A DNA stretch of 64,000 bases from Methanosarcina flavescens (GCF_001304615.2 NZ_CP032683.1:2666001-2730000), one strand, 5' to 3'; counted from the first letter of the stretch, positions 9,386 to 18,868 are shown. The notes: generated by a model from the letters alone, not told the origin. Made by a program: numbers and translations.

Positions 9386-10315
9386 TGATCAATTCTTCCA
9401 TTTTTTCATAAACATAGTCTCTCATAATCCCCTCTAAAATCACGTCTACATGGTTTGATTTTCCCCTCAGTGAATTAACTCAGGACACAAGTCCGGATAA
9501 AATCCACCAATAGTATTATAAATCCCCTCTTCTCAGGCTTATGAGTTTGACCACCAAAAATTACACAGTTATTATAGGTTCTTTTTTTATTAATTTTACT
9601 GTTGCCCGAATTCTTTCTCGGAAGAACGGTCCGAATTATGTTTTGGGACCAGGAGAATCTTTGATTTTTCTTTTAGTTACGATGTAATCGCAATTTTATG
9701 TATTTTTGCCCAGTCCAGTAATTTGTTTTTAACTGGTGCTGTGAAGTATCTTTGAGCCGACTGACATCATGTATCTCTGGATGCAACAGTAATAGCCAGC
9801 TGAGTTTAACACCTAAACGCTTCACATGAAATGGTTTCTGTCTCTGCGGTGTTGTGTGCATCAAATAATATTACAAAGGTTTTTTAAAAATGTTAAGGAC
9901 TCAGGACTCTTTACCTGTCCGGTTTTGCGGCAATCATTGAAAAAAATTATAGAATAAAAACATTATTATGACGAAATAAATCAGTTTTTGTTAGTATTCA
10001 TACAAATAAAAGTGACTCATCAAAGGACTTAAATAGGATAGCACTGTATTGATTGTTTGAAAGATTTACTAAAGGTCAGGTTGGGGAAAAAACTCAAAAG
10101 CTTAACTCTAACAGGCTTAACTCTAAAAAGGAGAAAAATTTGATTATTCATACAATTTACCTGAGTCAATAAGTTATGCTAAAATTTTATATGTATATCG
10201 AAGTTAATAAGCGATGCTTGATTTCGCAAGCATGTTTAAGCTGCATAAATAACGTTAAAAGTTATAAGTTATGCTAAACGTCGAATTAAAAAGAGTATTC
10301 AGTCAAAAGTTAAAG
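9386..10315. other. Long AT-rich spacer with a broken ORF trace and a short repeat
   Basis: No intact gene is supported. On the minus strand an ORF at 9864-9673 (MMHTTPQRQKPFHVKRLGVK...) changes frame near its end: one frame gives KTNYWTGQK, the other a more protein-like KNKLLDWAKIHKIAITS before a stop. This could be a remnant of an unknown gene, but I recognise no family. The 15-mer ATAAGTTATGCTAAA occurs twice, near 10170 and 10265. Between them is a small hairpin ATGCTTG / CAAGCAT at 10214-10233. Confidence 0.35.
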
Positions 10316-10322
10316 ATTGGTA

Positions 10323-10367
10323 ATTGATTGAGAGTCCCTGTTTGATGACCCCGGACTCTCAATCGAT
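10323..10367. ncRNA. Candidate structured RNA, hairpin 1 of a matched pair
   Basis: A perfect 12-bp stem, GATTGAGAGTCC / GGACTCTCAATC (10326-10337 with 10353-10364), extends by a G-U and two A-U pairs and has a 15-base loop. The flanks (TTGATTGAGAG on the left, TCTCAATCGATGAA on the right) recur in a second hairpin 130 bp downstream whose stem differs by compensatory changes. Paired substitutions that keep the stem are what a selected RNA (or paired-site DNA) structure would show. It lies in a large gene-free spacer. The strand is unknown because the stem is symmetric. Confidence 0.5.
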
Positions 10368-10456
10368 GAAGCCCCCCTTGGAGACTAATCCCATATTTTC
10401 CCCACAGTTGCAAGAGAAACAGTGCAGAAATCAATTATTTGAAATTGGTTGTGGTG

Positions 10457-10499
10457 ATTGATTGAGAGCTCCTTCTAGATCCCTGAGCTCTCAATCGAT
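10457..10499. ncRNA. Candidate structured RNA, hairpin 2 of a matched pair
   Basis: The stem GATTGAGAGCTC / GAGCTCTCAATC (10460-10471 with 10485-10496) has 12 perfect pairs and a 13-base loop. Compared with hairpin 1 the apical end changes from GTCC/GGAC to GCTC/GAGC, so both arms changed together. The shared flanks TTGATTGAGAG and TCAATCGATGAA suggest duplication followed by covariation. The rest of the spacer to the acyl-CoA synthetase stop (10500-10875) is AT-rich, with nothing further recognised. Confidence 0.5.
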
Positions 10500-10875
10500 G
10501 AAACCCCTGCAAAAAACTCCCCATATGCTATACACAAAAGTACACTATCACGCTTCTCTTACAACTACATCCTTCTAATGCTGAAATTGTATATATAATA
10601 AATTACGGCAAATATTCAATTGCCTGCCGTTTTTGAATTACTATGAAGTTTTGGATATAGGAATAATTTACGATATGTTTCGAAAATATAATTAATCCTT
10701 AAAATATGCTGGCATCTAATTTTTTAACGGCTTTAAATTTTAAAGCAAAAAAAAATCAATGAATTAAAATTTAGCAAAAAAGTAAACCGGCCTGAAAGGC
10801 CGATATGCTGCCTAATGGCTAATTATACTGGTTAGCTGACGTTTTTGATCAATTGTTGCCTTAGCCAGCTGCTTT

Positions 10876-12531
10876 TTAGTAAGTGGTGTTTTCACTCTGC
10901 TTTTTAAGAAGTTCTACAGCCAGCTCCCTGAGTTTGTATTTTTGAATCTTCCCGCTTGCAGTCAGGGGATATTCATCCACGATGAAGACATGCTTGGGAA
11001 CCTTATAACGGGCGATCTTGCCTATAGCATAATCCCTTATGTCAGCTTCGGTAAGGTCTGCGTCCTTTTCGAGAATTACAAAAGCTCCTACAATTTCTCC
11101 GTATTTCTCGTCAGGAATTCCCACAACCTGGACGTCTTTTACTCCGGGTAAGGCGTGAAGGAATTCTTCAATTTCCCTGGGGTAAATGTTTTCACCTCCC
11201 CGGATGATCATGTCTTTAATCCTGCCTGTGATCCTGTAATAGCCGTTCTCGTCACAGGTCCCAAGATCCCCGCTGTGCAGCCAGCCATCCTCGTCAATCA
11301 CTTTTCTCGTTTCTTCAGGCATTTTATAGTAGCCTTTCATTACATTATATCCGCGACAGCAAATTTCTCCAACTGTATTCGGAGGCACAGGTTCATTTGT
11401 ACTTGGGTCTACTACCCTGACCTCAACTCCAGGGAAATGCTTCCCTACAGTCTCTACTCTGAGTTCGAGAGGATCATCAACTGCGGTCTGAGTGATACCA
11501 GGTGAAGCTTCAGTCAGCCCGTACACACTCGTAATCTGATAACAATGCATGTCGTTTACAACCTTTTTCATGGCTTCTATGGGGCAGGTAGAACCAGCCA
11601 TAATCCCGGTTCTCAGGGAGGAAAGGTCAAACATATCGAACATCGGGTGCGTATACTCTGCAATAAACATTGTAGGCACGCCATTAATAGCGGTACATTT
11701 TTCCTTCTGGATTGCCGCAAGCACAAGCAGGGGATCAAAAACTTCGAGCATAACAAGCGTTGCCCTGTGTGTCAGAATCGCCATGACTCCAAGTACGATC
11801 CCGAAGCAGTGGAAAAGAGGTACAGGCAGACAGAGACGATCTTCATGAGTGAATTTCTGGCGGTCGCCTATGGAGAGCCCATTATTTAGAATGTTTTTAC
11901 TGGTAAGCATAACTCCTTTCGGGAAACCCGTAGTTCCTGAGGTGTACTGCATATTTACGACATCATCCGCGGTTACACTTGCTAGGATTTCCCTGAGCTC
12001 ATCGTCGGGATAGTGACTGCCAAGCAGCATGAGTTCATTGGTATTATACATGCCTCTATGCTTTTCCTGCCCTATGTAAATTACGCTCTTGAGATGCGGG
12101 AAATTTTTGCTTTTCAGTCGTCCTCTCTCAGAACTCTTTAGCTCGGGAACCAGTCCATTGATTATTTCAAGATAATCAACATCCCTGAAACCATCGATAA
12201 GAGCCAGGGCTTTCATATCGGACTGCTTTAATACGTACTCAACTTCATGGCTTTTGTAGGCAGTATTTACAGTAACAAGTACTGCCCCGATCTTAGCTGT
12301 TGCAAACATGAATGTAAGCCAGTCAGGAACGTTTTTTGCCCAGATTCCTACATGATCCCCTTTTTTTATTCCTATAGCTAGCAGCCCTTTTGCAAGGTTA
12401 TTGACCCTTTCGTTGAACTGCCCATAAGTAAAACGGAGATTCCTATCAGGGTAAATAATAAATTCATGGTCAGGATCTACAGCCACCTGTTTTTCAAAGT
12501 ACTGACCGAGGGAGTCTTCTATAAGATCCAT
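10876..12531 (-). CDS. Acyl-CoA synthetase (AMP-forming), fatty-acid type
   Basis: 551 residues of the ANL superfamily. The phosphate-binding loop [13 protein letters not shown] lies at about 196-208, the core motif [10 protein letters not shown] near 340, and the adenylate motif [21 protein letters not shown] is followed by [19 protein letters not shown]. The catalytic lysine sits in TASGKIQK near residue 528. It activates a carboxylic acid to acyl-AMP and then acyl-CoA; the chain length preferred cannot be read from the sequence. It is the last gene of a same-strand group with a hotdog thioesterase and an XRE-cupin regulator, a context suggesting acyl-CoA turnover, perhaps in lipid or side-chain salvage. 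Start: ATG at 12531. Confidence 0.93.
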   Translation of the reverse strand: MDLIEDSLGQYFEKQVAVDPDHEFIIYPDRNLRFTYGQFNERVNNLAKGLLAIGIKKGDHVGIWAKNVPDWLTFMFATAKIGAVLVTVNTAYKSHEVEYVLKQSDMKALALIDGFRDVDYLEIINGLVPELKSSERGRLKSKNFPHLKSVIYIGQEKHRGMYNTNELMLLGSHYPDDELREILASVTADDVVNMQYTSGTTGFPKGVMLTSKNILNNGLSIGDRQKFTHEDRLCLPVPLFHCFGIVLGVMAILTHRATLVMLEVFDPLLVLAAIQKEKCTAINGVPTMFIAEYTHPMFDMFDLSSLRTGIMAGSTCPIEAMKKVVNDMHCYQITSVYGLTEASPGITQTAVDDPLELRVETVGKHFPGVEVRVVDPSTNEPVPPNTVGEICCRGYNVMKGYYKMPEETRKVIDEDGWLHSGDLGTCDENGYYRITGRIKDMIIRGGENIYPREIEEFLHALPGVKDVQVVGIPDEKYGEIVGAFVILEKDADLTEADIRDYAIGKIARYKVPKHVFIVDEYPLTASGKIQKYKLRELAVELLKKQSENTTY

Positions 12532-12630
12532 AATTTCAGCCTCTAACTTGCATTATCTATTTTTTAGAAACCATTAGCTTACGAGCCGAGATATTAAACC
12601 TCAAAGCTCGTTTACTGGAGGCAAGTATAT

Positions 12631-13074
12631 TCATATCGAGCAGGGAGAATCCGTATCCATTTCAGTGGTGTCCATTGCAGGGAGCATATGTGCTTTTAGG
12701 GTATCTCGGATCGAATCAGGAAGAGGGATTGCTTTCTGGAGCTTGAAGTCATAATAGACCAGCACTGCCTGACCTCTGACCTTAAGCTCTCCATCCTGCC
12801 AGGCCTCATGCCCGACAGTAAAGGAGCTGTTTCCGATCTTTGTAATAAAAGTTCTTATTTCCACATCAGACCTGAAATACATCTGGCGTAGAAAATCAAA
12901 TTCTGTTCTGACAAGAATCAAATGCCACACATCAGGACTGAGATCAAGATCCGGGGAAAAAAGCCGGAATATCGGGTTTCTTCCAATTTCGAACCAGACA
13001 GGGAGGACAGTGTTATTTACATGCCCAAGCCCGTCTATGTCCCCAAATCGTGGACTAACAATTGTACTGAACAT
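12631..13074 (-). CDS. Hotdog-fold acyl-CoA thioesterase (4-HBA-CoA thioesterase type)
   Basis: 147 residues with the family signature near the start: FGDIDGLGHVNNTVLPVWFE, in which the Asp (D-x-x-G-H-V-N-N) is the usual catalytic position. Cytosolic hydrolases of this kind release free acids from acyl-CoA. It lies 99 bases upstream of the acyl-CoA synthetase on the same strand, so the two may balance each other. The C-terminal 20 residues are Asp/Thr/Met-rich and not part of the fold. Start: ATG at 13074, with no strong ribosome site. Confidence 0.88.
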   Translation of the reverse strand: MFSTIVSPRFGDIDGLGHVNNTVLPVWFEIGRNPIFRLFSPDLDLSPDVWHLILVRTEFDFLRQMYFRSDVEIRTFITKIGNSSFTVGHEAWQDGELKVRGQAVLVYYDFKLQKAIPLPDSIRDTLKAHMLPAMDTTEMDTDSPCSI

Positions 13075-13191
13075 TTTGGATTACCTTGACTCTGAGATAC
13101 TTGTACTTAGTTTTTAAATCTATTTTTTAAATCCAGAACTTCTCGCCAGTTAAGCTAAGTTCTTACTTTTTTTCTCTACCTGACTGTAACT

Positions 13192-13770
13192 TTACAGGGG
13201 AGCGTACACTACAGCCAGAATTTTTGCATCCTCTTCTCCTGCTGCGTGAACATCGTGCGGGACAATGGAGTCATAATAGATGCTGTCCCCTGCGTTCAGC
13301 CTCTGAACGTCCTTTCCGTAAAAAATCTCGATCTCTCCTGACAGGACATAGATGAATTCCTCTCCTTCGTGAGAAGAGAGCTGGTGGCTCTCGTCGGGGG
13401 AAGGGTGGATGTCAATAATAAAAGGTTCCATGTGGCGGTCTGCTTTATCCGAGGCAAGAGAGTAGAATTCAAGAGCACTCTTTTTGGGTTTCTCAGTTTT
13501 TCCCGAAAAACGGACTACGTTCTCGGATCGTCCTGCTCTGATAATTACAGGCCCGCTCTGGGGCATATCGTCCAGAAAAGTACCGAGGCGGACGCCTAAA
13601 GCCCGGGCAATCTTTAAAAGAGGCGTTAAGGACGGAACCAGGGCTCCATTTTCTAGCTGCTGGATTAATTCCTCGCTGCTCTGACTGGCTTCAGCCAGTT
13701 CTTCAACGGTCATTTCCTTGGCTTCTCTAAGCTGGCGTATCTTACTACCGACACGGTTCTCTTCTATCAT
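13192..13770 (-). CDS. XRE-family regulator with C-terminal cupin domain
   Basis: 192 residues. A helix-turn-helix of XRE/Cro type spans about 10-65 ([20 protein letters not shown]), then a linker, then a cupin barrel (about 110-190) with [20 protein letters not shown] and the second motif [14 protein letters not shown]. This architecture is known from regulators that sense a small metabolite through the cupin. Its position at the head of the thioesterase/acyl-CoA synthetase group, in the same direction, suggests it controls that group and itself (inference). A possible operator is annotated upstream. Confidence 0.92.
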   Translation of the reverse strand: MIEENRVGSKIRQLREAKEMTVEELAEASQSSEELIQQLENGALVPSLTPLLKIARALGVRLGTFLDDMPQSGPVIIRAGRSENVVRFSGKTEKPKKSALEFYSLASDKADRHMEPFIIDIHPSPDESHQLSSHEGEEFIYVLSGEIEIFYGKDVQRLNAGDSIYYDSIVPHDVHAAGEEDAKILAVVYAPL

Positions 13771-13886
13771 TATTCGATTTCCTCACAAATTCTCTGGGAT
13801 AACGGACCCGGCAGAAAAATAAATACCCGAATCCTGTAGATAGCCTTGAAGGCTTATCTCTTTTGCACTACTCTATTATAAAAAAT

Positions 13887-13900
13887 GTACGTTAAAGTAC
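13887..13900 (-). promoter_or_regulatory. Candidate operator GTAC-N6-GTAC upstream of XRE-cupin gene
   Basis: On the minus strand the sequence GTACTTTAACGTAC lies directly upstream of a TATA-like TTTTTTATAATAG, about 115 bases before the regulator start. An inverted GTAC pair next to the promoter is a plausible autoregulatory site. There is no direct evidence of binding. Confidence 0.35.
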
Positions 13901-14138
13901 GCTTTTAAATATCTCATGTAATACAAACAACCAGAATAAGAATTATAAAACAGGTAGAAAAGAGATAAATGACGGATAAAAAAGAGATGAAAACAGGTAG
14001 AAGAAAGATAATATAATATGAATGGTAAAGGAAGAAGGAATTCAGGAGTTTACTCAAATCGAGGGCTGAACTTAATCCTTTACTCAAAGTGGGATTCTAA
14101 TGCCATCTTCTGGAATGCAGGAAACAAAATGCAATCCC
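13901..14138. other. Spacer with scattered TTTACTCAAA words
   Basis: No gene is supported. The motif TTTACTCAAA/CTTACTCAAA appears at about 14050, 14080 and 14138, spaced irregularly just outside and into the 3' end of the reductase gene. These may be degenerate direct repeats. Confidence 0.3.
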
Positions 14139-15239
14139 TTACTCAAATTGAAAGTTGCAGCTTATGCCTTCTGGATCAAAACAAAGATTACAGGAAACGC
14201 ATCTTGCTTTTTTAACCTGCCCTGATTTGAATTTCAGAACAATATCAGGTTCGCTTATAAACACCCTGCTCATTGAAACAAGGTCTGCAAACCCGTTTTC
14301 AAGAAGGTAATTAATAATCTGAAGCGACCTGATCCCACCTACAAGAATGATCGGGATATTCACAGCATCTTTTATTTTTTTAGAGCAGTCCCTGAAATAC
14401 GCTTCTTTGGCAGGAGCATTGATTGCGGTTCTTATAGTTACCCCACCTGCCTCACCTATTCCTCCGCTGACCTCAATCGCACAGACTCCGGCTTTCTCAA
14501 GCAACTTTGCGATTTCTACCGCCTGCGTAATATCGAGTCCGATTTCAGCCTTCTTTGAGCAGCCAGGCTGGAAACCATCGGTTGCATTCAGTTTGACCAG
14601 AATGGGAAAAGAATTTCCTGTCTCTTCTTTTATGCGCCTGACAATTTTCGTGATTATCCTTGTCCGGTTTTCCACCGAGCCTCCCCAGCTGTCAGTCCGC
14701 CTGTTGGTGTAGGGGGAGATAAAGTTACTCAAGAGGAAGCCGTGGGCACAGTGGAGCTGCACTCCGTCAAAACCTGCCTTTTTTGCCCTGACAGCCGCTT
14801 TTGTAAAAGCTTCGATTATCTCCAGGATTTCCTCTTCGGTCATTTCTCTCGGTACAACCGCTGAGTGCCCGTCTTTTACTGCCGAAGGAGCGATAGGAAC
14901 AGGATATTCGTCCGAAACATTTGCCTGCCGCCCTCCATGCACGATCTGGAGAACGATTTTGCTTCTGTACCTGTGAACCCTTTCTGTTATCTTCCTATAA
15001 GGTTCAATAAAACGGTCATCATAGATCCCTTGCTGTAAAATATCACTCTGCCCGCCAGGAAGAACATAGGAATAGCCGGTTATTATAAGCCCGACTTCGT
15101 TTTTGGCAAGCTCTTCATAAACATCTCCAAGCCTTGAGGTTGGCGTCCCGTCTTCCTCAGCCAGATATTCGTGTGTTGCAGACCTTACAAAACGGTTCTG
15201 GAGCTCCAGGTTACAGACAGTGATAGGGTCAAAAATCAT
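14139..15239 (-). CDS. NADH:flavin oxidoreductase, old yellow enzyme family
   Basis: A 366-residue FMN-binding TIM barrel. Recognisable are the N-terminal LQNRFVRSATHEYLAEEDG, the substrate/flavin strand DGVQLHCAHGFLLSNFISPY, NRRTDSWGGSVENRTRII, and VGGIRSLQIINYLLENGFADLVSMSR near the phosphate site. The C-terminus keeps CVSCNLCFDPEGISC, a truncated version of the 4Fe-4S-type cysteine cluster of longer 2,4-dienoyl-CoA reductase relatives, but without the second FAD/NAD domain. Its substrate is unknown; an enoate or enone reduction is typical. Monocistronic. Confidence 0.9.
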   Translation of the reverse strand: MIFDPITVCNLELQNRFVRSATHEYLAEEDGTPTSRLGDVYEELAKNEVGLIITGYSYVLPGGQSDILQQGIYDDRFIEPYRKITERVHRYRSKIVLQIVHGGRQANVSDEYPVPIAPSAVKDGHSAVVPREMTEEEILEIIEAFTKAAVRAKKAGFDGVQLHCAHGFLLSNFISPYTNRRTDSWGGSVENRTRIITKIVRRIKEETGNSFPILVKLNATDGFQPGCSKKAEIGLDITQAVEIAKLLEKAGVCAIEVSGGIGEAGGVTIRTAINAPAKEAYFRDCSKKIKDAVNIPIILVGGIRSLQIINYLLENGFADLVSMSRVFISEPDIVLKFKSGQVKKARCVSCNLCFDPEGISCNFQFE

Positions 15240-15351
15240 GAGAAAAAATAGGATATGGGAAGGTAAATAATTATCCTGAACCCCTGGATACAGGAAATCT
15301 TACGTTAGATATAAGTTCTTTTTAATTGCGGCAAGAAATGAAAAAATTTAC

Positions 15352-15774
15352 TCAGGCAACTGTAATTCCAAACGTAACAGGGTTTTCTGGATCGTCAGAA
15401 ATGTAGATGTATAGTGCTTCTGAAGAACTAACATCTGTAGCGTAATATGCCTGTATTTTCTGTTCAAAAGAAAATTTGTTGTCCAGAATAATTTCATACC
15501 TGTATTGTCCCAACTCGGCATTTATTTTCGGTGAGGAAATCTCTTCTTCAGGGTCTATTGTGTAGCTTTCTTTGAACACAGACTTATTATTAAAATCAAA
15601 AATCTCAATAGACATTACATGCTTTTTGGAATTGCTGTTTATGAGGAAAAATTGTAAAGGATCGATTTCCATCTTTTCTAGCCTTTCCTCTTCTTTTTTC
15701 CAATCTTGCATAAATACAATGTAAACTGTTTTGCCATTATATCTTTCATTAGTGGGTCTAATGTTATATATCAC
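15352..15774 (-). CDS. Hypothetical beta-rich protein, N-terminus uncertain
   Basis: The frame has a GTG at 15774 (140 residues). No domain is recognised; the latter half alternates hydrophobic and polar residues like a beta-sandwich (IEIFDFNNKSVFKESYTI, YRYEIILDNKFSF). The frame stays open upstream of the GTG for another 33 codons with protein-like content (RSGPVVGSNESRADLYLQEN) before a TAG at 15874, but contains no usable start or signal peptide there. It may have lost its N-terminal export signal, or translation may begin at 15774 or at the internal ATG at 15711 (MQDWKKEEE). Methanosarcina can read UAG as pyrrolysine, though no start lies beyond it either. Confidence 0.55.
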   Translation of the reverse strand: MIYNIRPTNERYNGKTVYIVFMQDWKKEEERLEKMEIDPLQFFLINSNSKKHVMSIEIFDFNNKSVFKESYTIDPEEEISSPKINAELGQYRYEIILDNKFSFEQKIQAYYATDVSSSEALYIYISDDPENPVTFGITVA

Positions 15775-15940
15775 ATTCCTGGGTTTACCCAGCCCAACAG
15801 ATCCATAAAAACTGTTTTCTTGTAAATATAAGTCAGCTCTACTCTCATTACTCCCTACAACGGGTCCTGATCGCTAGAAAAATCTTTTAAAGATTATTTT
15901 TTCAATTCGGATTATTAAAAGTCCTTTTTCTTTTTGGGAA

Positions 15941-16486
15941 TCATTTCTTCAAGCTTCTGAGTACATCTTGCAGAAAACCCTTTTTCTCATAGTACTGCTG
16001 ATGATATTCCTCAGCCATATAGAACTCCGAAACCGGTACAATCTCGGTCACTATGGGATTTTTGAAAGCCCCTGATTTTTCAAGCTTTTCTTTTGAAGCC
16101 AGAGCAGCAGCCTTTTGCTCCTCGTTATGGTAAAAGATGACTGAGCGATATTGTTTACCTACATCGAGACCCTGCCTATCCTTTGTAGTAGGGTCATGGA
16201 TTTTCCAGAAGACGTCAAGCAGAGTCTCGTAAGACACCACTTTCGGGTCGAAAATGACCCGAACTGCTTCGGCGTGCCCGGTGTCAAAGGTACAAACCTG
16301 TTCATAGGTCGGGTGTTCAAAGTGCCCGCCGCTGAAACCAACCGCGGTTGCAACCACCCCTTTAACCTGCCGGAAAGCCATTTCAATGCCCCAGAAGCAG
16401 CCGGCAGCAAAGGTTGCTTTTTCCAGGCCGCCCCCGGGATTCTCGAGGAAATCCGGATTCGTTTCAGCGGTTCGATTTTCTTCCAC
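15941..16486 (-). CDS. msrA: Peptide methionine-S-sulfoxide reductase MsrA
   Basis: 181 residues with the catalytic motif [16 protein letters not shown] (reactive Cys30), followed by [18 protein letters not shown] and [11 protein letters not shown]. It reduces methionine-S-sulfoxide in proteins using thioredoxin-like donors. The usual C-terminal resolving cysteines are absent; the only other cysteine visible is in QVCTFDTGH. The next gene upstream on the same strand (PEBP lipoprotein) ends only 22 bases before, so the two may be co-transcribed. A role in oxidative-stress repair is established for the family. Confidence 0.95.
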   Translation of the reverse strand: MEENRTAETNPDFLENPGGGLEKATFAAGCFWGIEMAFRQVKGVVATAVGFSGGHFEHPTYEQVCTFDTGHAEAVRVIFDPKVVSYETLLDVFWKIHDPTTKDRQGLDVGKQYRSVIFYHNEEQKAAALASKEKLEKSGAFKNPIVTEIVPVSEFYMAEEYHQQYYEKKGFLQDVLRSLKK

Positions 16487-16508
16487 TCTCTTCCCCCCTT
16501 AAGAAAGA

Positions 16509-17129
16509 TCATTTTTTGCTGTATTTTCCGATTAATTCCCCTTCGGCAATAATATGTCCTATCATTTCATTCTCAAGGTCTTTTCTCCCTGCGCCTGCTT
16601 TAAGCTCGAGCTGCTTGTCCAGAGCATAAACCCGGAAGAAAAACCTGTGTGTGCCCGAGGGTGGACATGGCCCGCCATATCCTATTTTCTTGAAATCATT
16701 TATTCCTTCAACCCCGGGTATGCTGTCTTCCTCTATTTTTGCTATAGGTTCAATATTCCAGACAATCCAGTGCGTAAAAGTTTTCATGGGAGCGTCAGGG
16801 TCGTCTACTATAAGCACCAAACTTTCGGCTTCTTCAGGAATGCCTTCAAATTCCAGAGGCGGATTTACATTTATTCCGTCGCAAGTATACTTTCCTGGAA
16901 TACTACCATTAGCTGCAAATGCGCTGCTAAAAACTTTTATACTTTTAATATTCATGTTTTCGTCCCCTTTGCCGGCTTCGGCAGACTCATTATTTACAGG
17001 TGTCTCTGCCTTTACAGGTGTCTCTGCCTTTACAGGTGTCTCTGCCTTCTCATTTTGAACACATCCCGATGTAAAGAGCATTCCCGCAAGCAAGAATACC
17101 AGAATAACTGTACCGGCTTTTCTGTTCAT
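16509..17129 (-). CDS. YbhB/YbcL (PEBP-like) lipoprotein
   Basis: The protein starts with a lipoprotein signal (AGMLFTSGCVQNEK) and a linker with three exact KAETPV hexapeptides, then the YbhB/YbcL domain (GSIPGKYTCDGINVNPPLEF; LVLIVDDPDAPMKTFTHWIVWNI; GYGGPCPPSGTHRFFFRVYAL). The Asp-Pro-Asp-x-Pro and GxHR motifs form the anion-binding pocket of the PEBP family; the physiological ligand is unknown in prokaryotes. It is probably tethered to the outer face of the membrane. The repeats are also exact at DNA level (18-bp units at about 16997-17050), indicating recent slippage. ATG at 17129 is preferred; an in-frame ATG lies 9 bases earlier. Confidence 0.9.
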   Translation of the reverse strand: MNRKAGTVILVFLLAGMLFTSGCVQNEKAETPVKAETPVKAETPVNNESAEAGKGDENMNIKSIKVFSSAFAANGSIPGKYTCDGINVNPPLEFEGIPEEAESLVLIVDDPDAPMKTFTHWIVWNIEPIAKIEEDSIPGVEGINDFKKIGYGGPCPPSGTHRFFFRVYALDKQLELKAGAGRKDLENEMIGHIIAEGELIGKYSKK

Positions 17130-17317
17130 ATATGGCATCAGCTCCTGACAGCAGGAAGACTGCTCAACAATGTAATATTAAAGCTAAAGAGATATAATCT
17201 TGAGGCTAGGTCACATAGCATGCACTAAGATTTAATCTCAAAAGATTGAGCCTTAAAGTCAATTTTGAGGTTTGATTTAAGGTTTAACTGAGGCATGCTT
17301 GTACCCCCAGCTGCAAT

Positions 17318-17364
17318 CCAGCAGGCACCAGTCAAGCTCCCTCAGCTAACATGATGCCTGCTGG
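17318..17364 (-). terminator. Long hairpin downstream of zinc-ribbon gene
   Basis: A perfect 10-bp stem, CCAGCAGGCA / TGCCTGCTGG, has a 27-base loop, about 65 bases past the zinc-ribbon stop on the minus strand. No T-run follows closely, so it could be an RNA-processing or protein-binding element instead of a terminator. The remaining sequence to 17139 holds no gene. Confidence 0.4.
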
Positions 17365-17429
17365 AAGGCAAATTTAAAAAACCCAACAGCTGTCTCAAGA
17401 AGCCGTAGCTGACTCCATGAAAACTGGAA

Positions 17430-17636
17430 TCAGTCTTCTCTTTCAAGAGCCTGAATTATATCATTGACTGTAGCCTCTCCTCTAGCTACACGCTGGACAA
17501 GCGGATAGATATACGAACAATCATCTATTGCAGCCCAGCGGGCTTCTCCTACCCGTCTTACAACTTCGTTCATAACTTTACCACATTCTATGCAGTACTT
17601 ATCCTCACTTTCTACTCCACAAGCTTCACATTTCAT
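17430..17636 (-). CDS. Small zinc-ribbon protein
   Basis: 68 residues. The N-terminus is a compact zinc ribbon, MKCEACGVESEDKYCIECGK, with two CxxC pairs. The rest is helical (VVRRVGEARWAAIDDC; VNDIIQALERED). Such mini zinc fingers are common in methanogens and are mostly uncharacterised; nucleic-acid or protein binding is the usual guess. Start: ATG at 17636, preceded on the coding strand by GGGGAA. The 350-base gap upstream (17637-17989) is AT-rich promoter-type sequence with no gene seen. Confidence 0.8.
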   Translation of the reverse strand: MKCEACGVESEDKYCIECGKVMNEVVRRVGEARWAAIDDCSYIYPLVQRVARGEATVNDIIQALERED

Positions 17637-17989
17637 TGAAAATTCCCCAATAATCTATGGGGAAGTCGAAAATAAATAAATTATGGTGATATGTAAGCAT
17701 ATTTCCACAGTCTTGAAAAAAGAGAAGTAAAAGCAAAGAGATTCGAAAATTGAACATGATAAAGTTACTCTAAACCCCTGTAAAATTGTTAAGAAATTGC
17801 TAGGATCTGTTAACTTTATATACGAGGACTTTTATTCTGTAAACACTTACCTGAATATTCTTTTTTAAGAATTGTTAAAATTTCTGTTTCGAAAAGCAAA
17901 AATTTTAAATTGGAGAAAAAACGGAAGTCAGGCTTCTTGTGACCTGTTAATCCATAATCTCTTCCTTAAAAGCCTTCCAGAACGCGCTG

Positions 17990-18868
17990 TCAGGTAAGAT
18001 TAGCAAGAATTTCTTCAATCTCCTCAACTCCTGAGCCTTTTACTGTTATTTCTTCCCTGCTGCGTATCCCCAGTCCAAGTTCTACTGCTCTTCTGATCTG
18101 GGGTTGAACCCATACCGAGTGTTCCTGAATTTTCGGAACAGTCCCAAGGGTTTTCAGCAGAGCAAGCCCCACAGCATCATTTGCAATTACATCAGAGCAT
18201 GCCATTACAATGCCAGGCTCTTTAAGGGTTCCCAGGTCAGGGCCGCCAGTCACAAAACATTTTGTGGCGTCTGAGATGTAAAAGTTAGGTTTGTAAACAA
18301 GATTTGATTCGGCAATCATACTCCCGAAAAGCACGTCCTTGTGCTGACCATGAGGAAGCTGCCTCCTATCACGGTCTGCGGTTATGCTGATCTGGGATTT
18401 CAAGCCCATGGTAAATGTTGCAGTCCAGTGGGTCTTGATAACCGGAAGCGCAATCACGTAATCCACAGAAGCCAGAAACTCAGGAACGTAAAATCCCTCG
18501 GGCCAGGAAAAAGCGCCTTCAGGTTTCACATGTGAGCGTTTCATGTGGTCAAAGGTAAGGATCTCATCCGCTCTTTCGGCTTCAGCCGCCTGCCAGAGCC
18601 CAAGCTTCCTGAGTACCATCTCAGTATCCAGCGTGGTCATCGACTTTTCGGCAACAATAATTTTTCCCGGATTGCATCTCCTTGCTTCCCGTATAGCGCC
18701 CTTCAGTATTTCTGGGTTTGTAGAGCCAGGAGGCAGGTCTGCGGTGTTTGCGTTAGGACGGATCAGTACAGTGGATCCTTCTTCTATTCCAAGCCCTCCT
18801 GCGAGCTCAACTGCCGCTCTTACTGACTCCAGTGTGTCTTTGTTTCTTGAAAGACCAACAACTACCAT
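17990..18868 (-). CDS. DUF362-domain protein
   Basis: About 292 residues from the ATG at 18868 (MVVVGLSRNKDTLESVRAAVELAGG); an upstream in-frame start adds a less likely hydrophobic leader. The DUF362 core is evident: VLIRPNANTADLPPGSTNPEIL, then IIVAEKSM, PVIKTHWTATFTMGLKSQ and a C-terminal ANDAVGLALLKTLG. Many relatives carry ferredoxin domains, but none is present here and there is no CxxC cluster. The biochemical role of the family is unknown. Isolated gene. Confidence 0.85.
   Translation of the reverse strand: MVVVGLSRNKDTLESVRAAVELAGGLGIEEGSTVLIRPNANTADLPPGSTNPEILKGAIREARRCNPGKIIVAEKSMTTLDTEMVLRKLGLWQAAEAERADEILTFDHMKRSHVKPEGAFSWPEGFYVPEFLASVDYVIALPVIKTHWTATFTMGLKSQISITADRDRRQLPHGQHKDVLFGSMIAESNLVYKPNFYISDATKCFVTGGPDLGTLKEPGIVMACSDVIANDAVGLALLKTLGTVPKIQEHSVWVQPQIRRAVELGLGIRSREEITVKGSGVEEIEEILANLT

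Noticed and set aside
10323-10499. The twin hairpins considered as a known nitrogen-responsive Methanosarcina small RNA
   Set aside because: I cannot recall that RNA's sequence well enough, and no GGTA-N6-TACC regulator site is visible nearby, so no name is assigned.
16554-17228. 224-residue plus-strand ORF across the PEBP lipoprotein gene
   Set aside because: It is antisense to a clear lipoprotein gene with family motifs; its repeats simply mirror the KAETPV units.
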